Shown here in pieces: positions 28,685 through 38,495 of a stretch of DNA of 64,000 nt. Below the pieces are notes generated by a model. That model ran no database searches and was not told where the DNA came from. It saw only the letters and a list, made by a program, of their open reading frames with translations. Source of the DNA: Microbulbifer mangrovi (GTDB lineage Bacteria; Pseudomonadota; Gammaproteobacteria; Pseudomonadales; Cellvibrionaceae). Position numbers and translations under genes: made by a program. The stretch spans positions 1 to 64,000 of the forward strand of contig NZ_LZDE01000344.1 of assembly GCF_002009015.1 (NCBI RefSeq), read 5' to 3'. Every line of letters starts with the position of its first letter. The first letter of the stretch is position 1.

Positions 28685-29602
28685 GTGGAGTTTGCTGAGC
28701 TTCAATCGGACCTTCAGCAGTGGATGCGCGATGCGGTCAGGCAGGGCCAGAGCCAGTCCACGATGATCGATGCGCTGCTGAAGGCGGGATATCAAACTTC
28801 CATTGCGGGAGCAGTGGAGCAGTGTTTTGCTGCTTGCGGGGCGGCGCAGCCCGTTACCCTGCAACCTTCTGAAGCTGGTGGGAGGGCAGAAACAGCGAGT
28901 GCTCCCGGGACGTCCGGCAAGCCGGATGATGGCGCGCGCTTCCGTCTGTTTGAACCCACCAGAAACCTCTACGATCTGGGTGATCGCCAGGTAGAGGTCC
29001 TGCTTTCGATCAAACAGCCCAATATCGTCATGTTCGGCAACCTGTTGTCGGACACCGAATGTGATGCGCTGATAGAAATGTCGCGGGAAAAACTCACCCC
29101 CTCCCGTGTTGTGAACGCAGATCGCGGCACCTACGACGTAGAGGCTGCGCGCACCAGCTCGGGGACCTATTACCGACCTGGCGCCAATCCACTGATCGCA
29201 GGTATCGAATCCCGTATTGAACGGCTGCTGGGGATACCCGCAAGCCGCGGTGAGTCGATGCAGATCCTGCACTATGAGCCGGGTGCCGAATACCGTCCGC
29301 ATTTCGATTTCTTCAATCCCGAGAGAGCGGGTAACCAGCGGGTGTTGTCCAGGGGAGGGCAGCGTGTTGGTACCATGATCATGTATCTGAATGATGTGGA
29401 GGCGGGCGGATCGACCGTGTTTCCGCGGGTGTCGCTGGATGTCTTGCCCAAAAAAGGCTGCGGTCTGTTTTTTTCCTACGCCAATGAGCGCGGGGAGCTG
29501 GACCAGCGAACGCTACATGGCGGTAGCCCCGTCATTGCCGGTGAGAAGTGGATCGCCACCAAGTGGTTGAGGCTGGAAGACTATGTGTGTGACGAGGCGT
29601 GA
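28685..29602 (+). CDS. Prolyl 4-hydroxylase-like 2-oxoglutarate/Fe(II) oxygenase
   Basis: 305 residues. The GTG start at 28685 is supported by AAAGGAG seven bases upstream. The C-terminal P4H domain (about 120-300) has the iron triad H206 and D208 (YRPHFDFF) and H278 (LHGGSPV), with the 2-oxoglutarate-binding lysine about ten residues later (GEKWIATKW). The N-terminal 90 residues form a separate helical segment without recognised family. Bacterial members hydroxylate proline in unknown proteins or peptides. It stands alone between the LEA_2 gene and an MscS channel gene. Confidence 0.88.
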   Translation: MEFAELQSDLQQWMRDAVRQGQSQSTMIDALLKAGYQTSIAGAVEQCFAACGAAQPVTLQPSEAGGRAETASAPGTSGKPDDGARFRLFEPTRNLYDLGDRQVEVLLSIKQPNIVMFGNLLSDTECDALIEMSREKLTPSRVVNADRGTYDVEAARTSSGTYYRPGANPLIAGIESRIERLLGIPASRGESMQILHYEPGAEYRPHFDFFNPERAGNQRVLSRGGQRVGTMIMYLNDVEAGGSTVFPRVSLDVLPKKGCGLFFSYANERGELDQRTLHGGSPVIAGEKWIATKWLRLEDYVCDEA

Positions 29603-29690
29603 ATTACCCGCCCCGACCTGAATGCCCCCGGCTGGCAATTTGCTAGGCTGGTACAAGTTCGACTGAATCTGAGCGCGACTGTAATCGGCC

Positions 29691-30722
29691 ATGTTTGTGA
29701 CTCGCCTTTCTTTGTCTGCTTCCGATCTGCTCTCCGCTGGCGGGTCGATTCAGTCCAATCCCACTCTGCCAGTAGACACCGATAAGGCGAAGGAGTTGGC
29801 GGAAACGCTGGAACTCGCCAAGGCTGCCCCATCATCGCTGTCAGGCGTCGTGGAAACCGTGATGACTTCCCTGGATAAAATCTGGGAGGGGTTTCTCGCG
29901 CATATTCCATTCTTTATTGCCAGTGTTTTGATGCTGGTGGTGACCTGGGGAATCGCTACCGTAGCGGGAAAATTTGCCCGCCGATTTGCAAGAAAGACTA
30001 CCCCGCGTCCGTCCCTGCAAGATCTGATGGTTCGCCTGACCAGAATCTTTATCTGGCTGATCGGGCTACTGTTTACCGCCATGGTGTTATTTCCCGGTTT
30101 GACCCCCGCCAAAGCACTGGGAGGGTTGGGATTGCTATCGGTGGCGGTAGGGTTCGCATTCAAGGATATTTTCGAGAATTTCTTTGCCGGTATCCTGATC
30201 CTGTGGCGGTTTCCGTTCGAGGCGGGCGACGTTATCAAGTGTGAGAACGTTGAGGGCAGGGTAGAGGCTGTAGAAGTGCGCAATACCACGATTCGCCGCA
30301 CCACTGGTGAGCTGGTGATCGTGCCCAATCTGTTCCTGTTCAAAAATCCCTGCGAAATCCTCACTGATCGCAACAAGCGCCGTATCACTATCATTGCCGG
30401 TGTTGCCTACGGTGAGGATGTTGCCAGTGCGGTGGAAGTGATCAAGGAGGCGCTTGGTGAATGTGAAACCGTGCGGGATGACGAGCCGATTCAGGTGTTC
30501 CCGCAGGCGTTCGGTGACAGCAGTATCAATATTGAAGTTACCTGGTGGGCTGGATCGACTCCGTTTGAAGAGCGTCAATCCAGGGGGGAAGTGGTCACCG
30601 CCGTGAAACGGGCACTGGATGAAGCGGGTATAGAAATTCCCTTTCCCTATCGCACGCTTACCTTCAAAGAGCCTCTGCCGATCACAGGCAATACCACAGA
30701 GGCTCCTCAGCCGGGAGAGTAA
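29691..30722 (+). CDS. MscS-family mechanosensitive ion channel
   Basis: 343 residues. After a soluble N-terminal extension (about 60 residues) come three membrane helices (FIASVLMLVVTWGIATVAG; LIGLLFTAMVLFPGL; the pore-lining LGGLGLLSVAVGFAFKDIF). The MscS beta domain follows with FEAGDVIKCENVEGRVEAVEVR and VPNLFLFKNP. The channel should open under membrane tension to release solutes. The ATG at 29691 has no clear ribosome site, so a downstream start (for example M59, just before the first helix) is possible. It is convergent with maiA. Confidence 0.9.
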   Translation: MFVTRLSLSASDLLSAGGSIQSNPTLPVDTDKAKELAETLELAKAAPSSLSGVVETVMTSLDKIWEGFLAHIPFFIASVLMLVVTWGIATVAGKFARRFARKTTPRPSLQDLMVRLTRIFIWLIGLLFTAMVLFPGLTPAKALGGLGLLSVAVGFAFKDIFENFFAGILILWRFPFEAGDVIKCENVEGRVEAVEVRNTTIRRTTGELVIVPNLFLFKNPCEILTDRNKRRITIIAGVAYGEDVASAVEVIKEALGECETVRDDEPIQVFPQAFGDSSINIEVTWWAGSTPFEERQSRGEVVTAVKRALDEAGIEIPFPYRTLTFKEPLPITGNTTEAPQPGE

Positions 30723-30733
30723 CGCTCTCGGAG

Positions 30734-31369
30734 TCAGATGGTGCTGTCCGGCTGATTCTCCGGGCGTGCTTTTTCAAATGCGGGCAGCTCTGCGCAGGCT
30801 TTTGCGATCGCCTCGATGCGGGGATAGGCGTCAAGTGCGACGCCGAAGCGCTCCGCGTTGTATATCTGTGGAATCAGGCAGCATTCAAACAGTCCCGGCG
30901 TATCGCCACCGGCGAACACACCGCCCTGTCCATCCAGCTGGGTTTCCAGCGCCTGGAAGCCACCGGTTATCCAGTGTCGGATCCACTCCACTTTTTGCGT
31001 ATCACTGGCGCCCAGCTCCGCTTGGATATACTTGAGCACCCGCAGGTTCTGCACCGGCTGGATATCGCAGGCGACGTTGTAGGCGAGGGCGCGGACACGG
31101 GCCCTGTCGAGTGCGTCGTGGGGCAGGAGGGCGGGCTCCGGGTGCTGTTCGTCCAGCCACTCCAGGATGGCGAGGGATTGGGTAAATACATGGCCGCTCT
31201 CGATCAATGCGGGAACCAATCCCTGGGGGTTCAGGCTGCGGTAACGCGCCTCTACCTGTTCACCTTTTAGCAGGTTTACCGGGTGGTATTCGTAGCTGAG
31301 CCCTTTGAGATTCAGCGCGATCCGTACCCGGTAGCTGGCTGATGATCGGAAGTAACCGTGTAGTTCCAT
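30734..31369 (-). CDS. maiA: Maleylacetoacetate isomerase (zeta-class GST)
   Basis: 211 residues from the ATG at 31369, which has AGGGAA upstream; a longer frame exists but lacks support. The zeta-GST N-terminal motif SSASYRVRIALNLKG (glutathione-binding serine) and LNPQGLVPALIESG are clear; the C-terminal domain has ECCLIPQIYNAERFGV. It isomerises maleylacetoacetate to fumarylacetoacetate in tyrosine/phenylalanine breakdown, in the cytosol. The homogentisate dioxygenase and fumarylacetoacetase genes usual beside it are not in this window. It is divergent from the MarR regulator gene. Confidence 0.93.
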   Translation of the reverse strand: MELHGYFRSSASYRVRIALNLKGLSYEYHPVNLLKGEQVEARYRSLNPQGLVPALIESGHVFTQSLAILEWLDEQHPEPALLPHDALDRARVRALAYNVACDIQPVQNLRVLKYIQAELGASDTQKVEWIRHWITGGFQALETQLDGQGGVFAGGDTPGLFECCLIPQIYNAERFGVALDAYPRIEAIAKACAELPAFEKARPENQPDSTI

Positions 31370-31669
31370 AAATGATTCCCTGGTTGGAGTTGTTCCCGTT
31401 CGGTCCCATATGCCGAGACTGGGAGAGGCGCGGGATAAGCGCAATAATCTGATTGGGGGTGGGTACTTTCAGCCGGTGGTCCCCGTAGAAGGGGCAATCG
31501 CGCGCAAATAGTTTGCGCAGAAGGCCTCAGAGGGTGCCAAAAATGGCGTCAAACGCCGTATAATGCGCGGCCAATCTCGTCTGTAGCTGTACAGGCGTAC
31601 CCAATGGGTGAAGTTTCACCGACGGCGGCTGCCCAATCCCCGAAGCTGCCAAAAATTTCCTGCAATAGT

Positions 31670-31707
31670 GGTTACAATTGAAACCAATCTTAGTTACATT
31701 TGAAACC
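31670..31707. promoter_or_regulatory. Candidate MarR operator pair between maiA and the MarR gene
   Basis: Two near-identical 15-mers, GTTACAATTGAAACC (31671-31685) and GTTACATTTGAAACC (31693-31707), start 22 bases apart, about two helical turns. The first, read with the preceding G, is nearly palindromic (GGTT-N8-AACC). The position, about 38 bases upstream of the MarR start and between divergent genes, fits an operator for the MarR protein. The remaining gap (31370-31669) shows nothing else I would defend. Confidence 0.6.
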
Positions 31708-31744
31708 TGGTACAACCCGTCCAGCAGCAGGTGAATGGACCGCG

Positions 31745-32266
31745 ATGACAATAGATAATACCAAGAGCGATACCACTGAGTTTTCTGATCCAATCGATGC
31801 AGTGCGTCCGGACGATCTGCGCCTGGAGAAATTCCTGCCATATCGTCTGTCTGTGCTGTCCAACCGGGTCAGCAATGCGATCGCTGACGCCTACAGTGCG
31901 CGATTCGATCTGACCATTCCCGCGTGGCGGGTAATGGCGATTCTCGGGCGCTTCCCGAACCTCTCAGCCGCAGAGCTGGTAGAGCAGACGGCAATGGACA
32001 AGGTTGCCATCAGTCGTGCCGTGTCCATTCTGATCAAGAATGATTACATCACCCGCAGTGAAGACCTGGCTGACCGTCGCCGCCAGGTGCTGAACCTGTC
32101 GGAGCTCGGTCGTGATGTCTACGAGCGCATCGTGCCGCTGGCGCAGCAGTACGAGAATGACCTGATGGGGTCGCTGTCTACGGAGGAGCGCAATCAGCTC
32201 GATAGCATCATCGAGAAGTTGATGGCGCGCGCCCAGGATTGGGCCAATCGCGGCCTGATCGACTGA
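31745..32266 (+). CDS. MarR-family transcriptional regulator
   Basis: 173 residues from the ATG at 31745 (AGGTGA upstream); a TTG 45 bases upstream is less likely because it falls in the operator repeat. The winged-helix domain has TIPAWRVMAILGRFPNLSAAEL, TAMDKVAISRAVSILIKNDYI and the wing ADRRRQVLNLSELG. The neighbours maiA (divergent) and an aromatic-type aminotransferase (downstream, 102-base gap) suggest control of tyrosine/phenylalanine breakdown, comparable to MarR-type regulators of homogentisate genes in related bacteria. I have not tied it to a named one. Confidence 0.9.
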   Translation: MTIDNTKSDTTEFSDPIDAVRPDDLRLEKFLPYRLSVLSNRVSNAIADAYSARFDLTIPAWRVMAILGRFPNLSAAELVEQTAMDKVAISRAVSILIKNDYITRSEDLADRRRQVLNLSELGRDVYERIVPLAQQYENDLMGSLSTEERNQLDSIIEKLMARAQDWANRGLID

Positions 32267-32368
32267 TCCCCAAATCTTCTGCCACGCTTCATCCCATAAT
32301 CACTGAATTGGATTTTACCGACCGGTGCACCCCAGGGCGTGCACTGGCACGAATTACCAGGAGTTACC

Positions 32369-33565
32369 ATGTTTGACCACCTGAGCAGCCTTCCTGCAGA
32401 TCCCATCCTCGGCCTGCTGGCCACTTACCGCGCCGATGAAAACCCCAACAAGATTGACCTGGGGGTGGGTGTTTATAAAGACGAAGCCGGCCATACCCCG
32501 GTTCTGCAAGCGGTAAAAGAAGCGGAAACGCGTCTGCTGCAGAGCGAAGATACCAAGGCCTATGTCGGACCGGCGGGTACACCTGGCTTCAATACCGCCA
32601 TGCAGGAACTGGTGCTTGGTGCCGGGCACGCGGCACTGGTGGGTAATCGTGTGCGCTCTGCACAGACCCCCGGTGGCTGCGGTGCCTTGCGTGTACTGGC
32701 GGAGTTTTCCAATCGCGCCAAAGAAGGTGCGACCATCTGGGTGAGCGACCCGACCTGGGCCAATCACGTTCCGCTGCTGGGCAATGCTGGTCTGCAGATC
32801 AAGAGCTATCCCTATTACGACCGCGCCACCAGCAGCCTGCAGTTCGATGCCATGGTGGAGACACTGAAACAAGTGGGTGAGGGCGATCTCGTTCTGTTCC
32901 ACGCATGCTGCCACAACCCCTGTGGTGCGGACCTGAGCCGCGCGCAGTGGAAAGTGCTGGCTGAAATGGCGCAGAAGCAGGGCTTCACACCGTTTATCGA
33001 TATGGCTTACCAGGGCTTTGGTGACAGTCTCGATGCGGACGCTTACGGCCTGCGCCTGATGGCAGAATCTGTGCCCGAAATGCTGGTTGCGGCTTCCTGC
33101 TCCAAGAATTTTGGCCTTTATCGCGAGCGCGTTGGACTGGCGATGGTGATTTACAGCGACGCGGCGGCAGCAGACCGCGGCCAGAGCCAGTTGCTGAACG
33201 TCGTGCGCGGCAACTATTCCATGCCGCCGAACCACGGCGGTGCCATCGTTGAATCCATCCTTACCGACGCCAGCCTACGCGCCAACTGGGAAGCCGAACT
33301 GACCGAAATGCGTGAGCGCATCAATAGCCTGCGTAGCGGAGTAGTTGAAAGCCTGCAGTCCGCCGGTGCGGCTGGAGATTTCAGCTTTATCCAGCGACAG
33401 AAGGGTATGTTCTCATTCCTGGGAATTACTCCGGAGCAGGTGCAAAAGCTGCAGCAGGATTATTCCATTTATATGGTAGATTCCAGCCGTATCAGCATTG
33501 CTGGCCTGAGCCAGGGCAATATGGCGTATTTCTGTCAATCCGTTGCAGAGGTGCTGGAGTCCTGA
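32369..33565 (+). CDS. Class I aspartate/aromatic amino acid aminotransferase
   Basis: 398 residues from the ATG at 32369, preceded by CAGGAGTTACC. This is a fold-type I PLP enzyme of the AspC/TyrB group: [31 protein letters not shown], and the PLP lysine K246 in [14 protein letters not shown]. It transfers amino groups between aspartate or aromatic amino acids and 2-oxoglutarate. AspC and TyrB cannot be separated by motif alone. Context with MarR, maiA and the following DAHP synthase favours aromatic substrates such as tyrosine. It starts 102 bases after the MarR gene and is probably in its operon. Confidence 0.93.
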   Translation: MFDHLSSLPADPILGLLATYRADENPNKIDLGVGVYKDEAGHTPVLQAVKEAETRLLQSEDTKAYVGPAGTPGFNTAMQELVLGAGHAALVGNRVRSAQTPGGCGALRVLAEFSNRAKEGATIWVSDPTWANHVPLLGNAGLQIKSYPYYDRATSSLQFDAMVETLKQVGEGDLVLFHACCHNPCGADLSRAQWKVLAEMAQKQGFTPFIDMAYQGFGDSLDADAYGLRLMAESVPEMLVAASCSKNFGLYRERVGLAMVIYSDAAAADRGQSQLLNVVRGNYSMPPNHGGAIVESILTDASLRANWEAELTEMRERINSLRSGVVESLQSAGAAGDFSFIQRQKGMFSFLGITPEQVQKLQQDYSIYMVDSSRISIAGLSQGNMAYFCQSVAEVLES

Positions 33566-33656
33566 TGGCAGTCGCGGCAACTGTCGCGACTTGCCGGTTA
33601 AGTGCGCTGCTGAGCGGCAGCGCGCTGAAGTAAATATTTTTGATGTAGAGCCGAAA

Positions 33657-35054
33657 ATGGAAGTTGAGGTAGACAAGCCCGTGTCAGAGCCCCTAGTCAA
33701 ACCCTGGGATCCCGCCAGCTGGCGCAAATTGCAGGCACACCAGCAGCCTAAATATCCGCAGGCGGCAGCAGTGGAGTCAGTTGAGCAGCAGCTGGCCAGT
33801 TATCCGCCGCTGGTGTTTGCCCAAGAGGCCAGAGACTTGCGCAGCCACCTGGCTGAAGTGGCTCAGGGCAAAGCATTTTTACTACAGGGTGGGGATTGCG
33901 CGGAATCTTTTGCGGATTTCAATGCAAACCGGATTCGCGACACTTTCAAGGTGCTGCTGCAGATGGCGGTGGTGCTCACCTTTGCCGGCAACCTGCCGGT
34001 GGTGAAAGTGGCGCGCATGGCCGGCCAGTACGCCAAACCGCGCTCTGCAGACATGGAAAGCGTGGATGGTGTTGAGCTGCCGAGTTATCGTGGCGACATC
34101 ATCAACGGCATCGACTTCACCGCAGAGGCCCGGGTGCCGGATCCCCAGCGGATGCTGACTGCCTACAATCAGTCCGCGGCAACCCTTAACCTGCTGCGCG
34201 CCTTTGCTCAGGGCGGGCTTGCGGATCTGCACCAGGTGCATGCCTGGAACCTGAGCTTCCTTGAAAACAATCCGCAGCGGGATCGCTACGCGCAACTGGC
34301 GGAGCGTCTGCAGGACGCGCTGGAATTTATGGCCGTTTGCGGTGTGAATTCGGCAAATACTCCGGCTATTCGCGAGACAACACTGTACACCTCCCATGAG
34401 GCGTTGCTGCTGAATTACGAACAGGCTCTTACGCGCACCGACAGCCTCACCGGCAAGTGGTATGACTGCTCCGCGCATATGCTGTGGATCGGCGAGCGCA
34501 CGCGCCAGCTGGATGCCGCGCATATCGAATTTCTTGCCGGCGTGTGGAATCCCATCGGTGTCAAGGTCGGCCCCGGCATGGATACCGATGAGCTGATCCG
34601 CCTGATTGATCGCCTGAACCCGAACAACGAGCCCGGACGATTGACCCTGATTACCCGCATGGGTGCGGACACCCTGGGTGATAAATTGCCCGCACTGGTG
34701 CGTGCGGTGGAAAGGGAAGGGCGCTCCGTTGTATGGAGTACCGACCCCATGCACGGTAATACCGAGAAAGCTTCCAGCGGTTTCAAAACCCGCAATTTCG
34801 ATAACATCCTGCGGGAAATTCGTGACTTCTTCGCTGTGCACCGCGCGGAAGGGACGCACCCGGGCGGGATCCACCTGGAGATGACCGGACAGCATGTGAC
34901 CGAGTGTACTGGCGGCGCCTGGAAAATCTCCGATGCGGATCTGGCCAGTTGTTACCGCACCCAGTGCGACCCACGGCTGAATGCAGATCAGGTTCTGGAG
35001 CTTGCTTTCTGTATTTCCGAAATGCTGCGCGACGGCCGCAACGGCGGTAACTAA
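33657..35054 (+). CDS. Class II (plant-type) DAHP synthase
   Basis: About 465 residues. It joins phosphoenolpyruvate and erythrose 4-phosphate to DAHP, the first step of aromatic amino acid synthesis. Class II motifs include the N-terminal [49 protein letters not shown], and [17 protein letters not shown]. The start is not certain: the ATG at 33657 has only a weak site, and a GTG at 33681, after GAGG, gives the more family-like N terminus MSEPLVKPW. It lies downstream of the aminotransferase gene, so anabolic and catabolic aromatic genes are adjacent here. Confidence 0.92.
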   Translation: MEVEVDKPVSEPLVKPWDPASWRKLQAHQQPKYPQAAAVESVEQQLASYPPLVFAQEARDLRSHLAEVAQGKAFLLQGGDCAESFADFNANRIRDTFKVLLQMAVVLTFAGNLPVVKVARMAGQYAKPRSADMESVDGVELPSYRGDIINGIDFTAEARVPDPQRMLTAYNQSAATLNLLRAFAQGGLADLHQVHAWNLSFLENNPQRDRYAQLAERLQDALEFMAVCGVNSANTPAIRETTLYTSHEALLLNYEQALTRTDSLTGKWYDCSAHMLWIGERTRQLDAAHIEFLAGVWNPIGVKVGPGMDTDELIRLIDRLNPNNEPGRLTLITRMGADTLGDKLPALVRAVEREGRSVVWSTDPMHGNTEKASSGFKTRNFDNILREIRDFFAVHRAEGTHPGGIHLEMTGQHVTECTGGAWKISDADLASCYRTQCDPRLNADQVLELAFCISEMLRDGRNGGN

Positions 35055-35096
35055 TCGAACCGCACTCAGTTTAATTCACCGGATAGGGAGATCGGG

Positions 35097-35780
35097 ATGT
35101 ATCAATTATTTATCGGCAACAAAAACTATTCATCCTGGTCTCTGCGCCCCTGGCTGCTGGCGACCGAGCTGGACATTCCCTTTGAAGAACAGCTGGTGCC
35201 CTTCGACGAGGGCAGTAGCTGGAATAAATTCCGCAAGTTTTCTCCCACCGGTCTGGTGCCCTGTCTGGTTGACGGCGATACCACCGTATGGGATTCCCTC
35301 GCCATCACCGAATATCTCTACGAGTCCCACCCGGGGGTTTGGCCTGAAAACAAGCAGGCGAGGGCCTGGGCGCGCTGTGCGACTGCTGAGATGCACGCCG
35401 GATTCTTTGCGCTGCGCAATCAGTGCAGTATGAGTTGCGGCGTCACCGTATCCCTGAAGCAGGTGGATCAGGCACTGCAGAAGGATCTGGATCGCATCGA
35501 GGAACTCTGGAAACAGGGAATGTCGCGTTTTGGTGGTCCGTTTCTGGCCGGGCACGGGTTCACCGCTGTGGACGCATTCTTTGCACCGGTGGTAATCCGC
35601 ATTACCGGTTACCAGCTCTCTTTGGGGCGCGAGGCAATGGATTATTGCCAGCGTATCCTCGCGCTTCCCGGTGTACAGTCGTGGATTGATGCGGCTCTGG
35701 ATGAGCCTTGGCGGGAGACAGAGCACGAAGAAGAGCTACTCGCGGTCGGCAGTGTCGTAGAGGACCGGCGCCGGGCCTGA
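35097..35780 (+). CDS. Glutathione S-transferase family protein
   Basis: 227 residues. The thioredoxin-like N-terminal domain (YQLFIGNKNYSSWSLRPWLLATELDIPFEEQ) is followed by VPCLVDGDTTVWDSLAITEYL, the usual cis-proline and glutathione gamma-glutamyl-binding region, and by an all-helical C-terminal domain ending with FAPVVIRITGYQLSLG. A GGGAGATCGGG ribosome site precedes the ATG at 35097. The specific substrate is unknown. It starts 42 bases after the DAHP synthase gene and may share its transcript. Confidence 0.88.
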   Translation: MYQLFIGNKNYSSWSLRPWLLATELDIPFEEQLVPFDEGSSWNKFRKFSPTGLVPCLVDGDTTVWDSLAITEYLYESHPGVWPENKQARAWARCATAEMHAGFFALRNQCSMSCGVTVSLKQVDQALQKDLDRIEELWKQGMSRFGGPFLAGHGFTAVDAFFAPVVIRITGYQLSLGREAMDYCQRILALPGVQSWIDAALDEPWRETEHEEELLAVGSVVEDRRRA

Positions 35781-36137
35781 TGGCCCGGTTGTATCTATTA
35801 CACGGCGAACGCGCCTGCCCCTTCCTATCCCAGATTCCACAACTCCCTGATAAGCATCCCCTCATTTGTCGGCTTTCCGCAGCGCGCAGGCCGCTACGGG
35901 TTCTAAAGCTACAGTTAAAACTACCCACGTAATAAGTCGTTATCAAATGGCGCAAAAAATGTCAGCTCGTCAAATCCTCCGAAAGGTTAATCAGTGATGG
36001 GGGATAGTCCTGCGAGCAATGCACTTCGCGACAGGAAGTTTTGGGCTGGTGCGCAGCGCATAGCGGGATCTTCGACCCCGCGGTACACTCCGGGCACTCA
36101 TAATTCTAATTAAGCAAACTACTAGAGGATCGAGTCG
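35781..36137. other. Non-coding interval before the M3 peptidase gene
   Basis: This 357-base gap follows the GST gene and precedes the peptidase lipoprotein. It should hold the peptidase promoter. I see no gene, repeat or clear terminator in it. Confidence 0.4.
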
Positions 36138-38357
36138 ATGCGTCAAACACTGATCGCGATGTCCATCGCTGCTGCCCTGGCAACGGTTGCCGGTTGCAGT
36201 AAAGAGCCCGAACAAGTCCAGGCTGCGAAGCCGGCCGAGCAGGTATCCGCTTCTGCAGAAATCGTTGCGGACGTTGCCAAAAGCAATCCCTTGCTGGCGG
36301 AATGGGTAGGCCCGTATGGCGGTGTTCCGGCATTCGACAAGATGGATGTGGAAGCCCTGAAGCCAGCCCTGGAATACGGCATGGCTCAGAATTTGGCCGA
36401 AATCGACAAGATCGCCAACAATCCGGAAGCGCCGACCTTCGCCAATACCATCGAAGAGATGGAGCGCAGCGGCAAGGCGCTGAACCAGGTGTTCACCTAC
36501 TGGGGTATCTGGAGCGGCAACATGTCTTCTCCGGAATTCCGTGCGGTGCAGGCGGAAATGGCCCCGAAACTGGCCGCCTTCAGCTCCAAGATTATTCAGA
36601 ACGACAAGCTGTTCCAGCGTGTGAAAGCCGTTTTCGAGTCTCGCAATGATTCCGATTTGAGCGCCGAGCAGAAGCGCGTTGTCGAGCTGGTGTATGACGA
36701 GTTTGCGACCAACGGTGCGACCCTGTCGGGCGAAGACAAGAAGCGCTATGCGGAAATCAATAACCGCCTGGCCGAACTGCACACCAAGTTTGCCAACAAC
36801 GTACTGGCAGATGAGGAAGGCTACGATATCTTCCTGACCGAAGATCAGCTGGCGGGCCTCCCTGAGTCCTTTGTCAAAGCGGCTGCCTCAATGGCTGAAG
36901 AAAAAGGACAGAAGGGCAAGTACGCGATCAAGAACACCCGTTCTTCCATGGATCCGTTCCTGACTTACTCTGAAGACCGCGCGCTGCGCGAGAAGGTGTG
37001 GACCAACTACTACAGCCGTGGCGACAACGGCGGTGAGCACGATAACAACGCGATCATCGCCGAGATCCTGCAGCTGCGCGATGAGCGTGTAGCATTGCTG
37101 GGTTTCGACAACTACGCCCAGTGGCGCTTGCAGAATCGCATGGCGAAGAACCCGGAAAATGCCATCGAGCTGATGGAAGCGGTTTGGCCGGCGGCGGTTG
37201 CCCGTGTGCATGAAGAAGTTGCAGATATGCAGGCGGTCGCCGATGCGGAAAAAGCCGGTATCAAGATCAAGCCATGGGACTACCGCTTTTATGCGGAAAA
37301 AGTCCGCAAGGCGAAGTACGACCTGAATTCCGATGAAGTGAAGCAGTACCTGCAGCTGGACAAGCTGCGCGAGGGCATGTTCTACGTTGCCGGCGAGCTG
37401 TTCAATTTCACTTTCACACCGGTAGAAGAGGGCAGTGTGCCGGTGTTCCATGAAGACGTTAAAGTCTGGGAAGTGAAAGACAAGGACTCTGGCGAACACA
37501 TTGGCCTGTGGTATCTGGATCCGTTCGCCCGTACCGGTAAGCGCTCCGGTGCCTGGGCCAGCATGTACCGGGATCACACTACCTTTGATGGCAAGGAAAC
37601 CGTACTGGCCTCCAACAACTCCAACTTTATCAAGGGTGCGCCCGGCGAGCCGGTACTGGTTGGTTGGGACGATGCGGAAACTTTCTTCCACGAGTTCGGC
37701 CACGCGCTGCACTTCCTGGCGTCCAACGTGAGCTACCCGACTTTGAACGGCGGCGTGCGTGATTACACCGAGTTCCAGTCCCAGTTGCTGGAGCGCTGGT
37801 TGAGCACCGACCCGATCATCGACAACTATCTGGTACACGCCAAAACCGGCGAGCCGATCCCGGCGGAGCTGGTGGCCAAAATCAAGAAGGCCGCCAATTT
37901 CAACCAGGGCTTCGCTACCACCGAATATCTGGCGTCCGCTCTGGTGGACATGAAACTGCACACTTCCGATCCCACAGGTATCGACCCGGACAAGTTCGAG
38001 CGCGAGACCCTGGATGCGCTGGGCATGCCGTCCGAACTGGTGATGCGTCATCGCACCCCGCACTTCGGCCACATCTTCTCCGGTGAAGGCTACTCTGCGG
38101 GTTACTACGGCTACATGTGGGCAGACGTGCTGACTTCCGATGCTTCTGAAGCATTCGCCGAAGCCGAAGGTGGTTTCTACGACAAGGAAGTAGCCGGCAA
38201 GCTGGTGAAGTACCTGTTCGCGCCGCGTAACGCAATGGATCCGGCGGAAGCTTACCGCAAATTCCGCGGCCGCGATGCGGGCATCGAGCCGCTGATGCGC
38301 GACCGAGGTTTCCCGGTGCCAGGTGAGGAAGGTACCGCCGCAGTGACGGGTGAGTAA
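36138..38357 (+). CDS. M3-family metallopeptidase lipoprotein (peptidyl-dipeptidase-like)
   Basis: 739 residues. The N terminus MRQTLIAMSIAAALATVAGC carries a lipobox, so the mature enzyme is anchored in the periplasm or outer membrane. The M3 zinc site is HEFGH at residues 518-522 within ETFFHEFGHALHF, with the downstream glutamate ligand expected about 25 residues later (YTEFQSQLLERW). It resembles Dcp/oligopeptidase A and should release dipeptides or cleave short peptides. The gene stands alone between its own promoter region and a clear terminator. Confidence 0.93.
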   Translation: MRQTLIAMSIAAALATVAGCSKEPEQVQAAKPAEQVSASAEIVADVAKSNPLLAEWVGPYGGVPAFDKMDVEALKPALEYGMAQNLAEIDKIANNPEAPTFANTIEEMERSGKALNQVFTYWGIWSGNMSSPEFRAVQAEMAPKLAAFSSKIIQNDKLFQRVKAVFESRNDSDLSAEQKRVVELVYDEFATNGATLSGEDKKRYAEINNRLAELHTKFANNVLADEEGYDIFLTEDQLAGLPESFVKAAASMAEEKGQKGKYAIKNTRSSMDPFLTYSEDRALREKVWTNYYSRGDNGGEHDNNAIIAEILQLRDERVALLGFDNYAQWRLQNRMAKNPENAIELMEAVWPAAVARVHEEVADMQAVADAEKAGIKIKPWDYRFYAEKVRKAKYDLNSDEVKQYLQLDKLREGMFYVAGELFNFTFTPVEEGSVPVFHEDVKVWEVKDKDSGEHIGLWYLDPFARTGKRSGAWASMYRDHTTFDGKETVLASNNSNFIKGAPGEPVLVGWDDAETFFHEFGHALHFLASNVSYPTLNGGVRDYTEFQSQLLERWLSTDPIIDNYLVHAKTGEPIPAELVAKIKKAANFNQGFATTEYLASALVDMKLHTSDPTGIDPDKFERETLDALGMPSELVMRHRTPHFGHIFSGEGYSAGYYGYMWADVLTSDASEAFAEAEGGFYDKEVAGKLVKYLFAPRNAMDPAEAYRKFRGRDAGIEPLMRDRGFPVPGEEGTAAVTGE

Positions 38358-38410
38358 AAGATATCTCGGCAGGTGGGGTTTAAAAAAACCAGTCGCTGAG
38401 GTTTAAACTA

Positions 38411-38445
38411 AAAAGCCGCGCTCCATTCGGAGTGCGGCTTTTTTT
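38411..38445 (+). terminator. Rho-independent terminator after the M3 peptidase gene
   Basis: AAAAGCCGCGCTCC pairs with GGAGTGCGGCTTTT (one G-U) around a short ATTC loop and runs into a T-tract. The A-run on the other side lets it work for the convergent amidohydrolase as well. Confidence 0.88.
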
Positions 38446-38495
38446 ATTCCCGTGGTTTCAGATGCAGGGGGGAGATACGGATGATTTTTTGAAGG

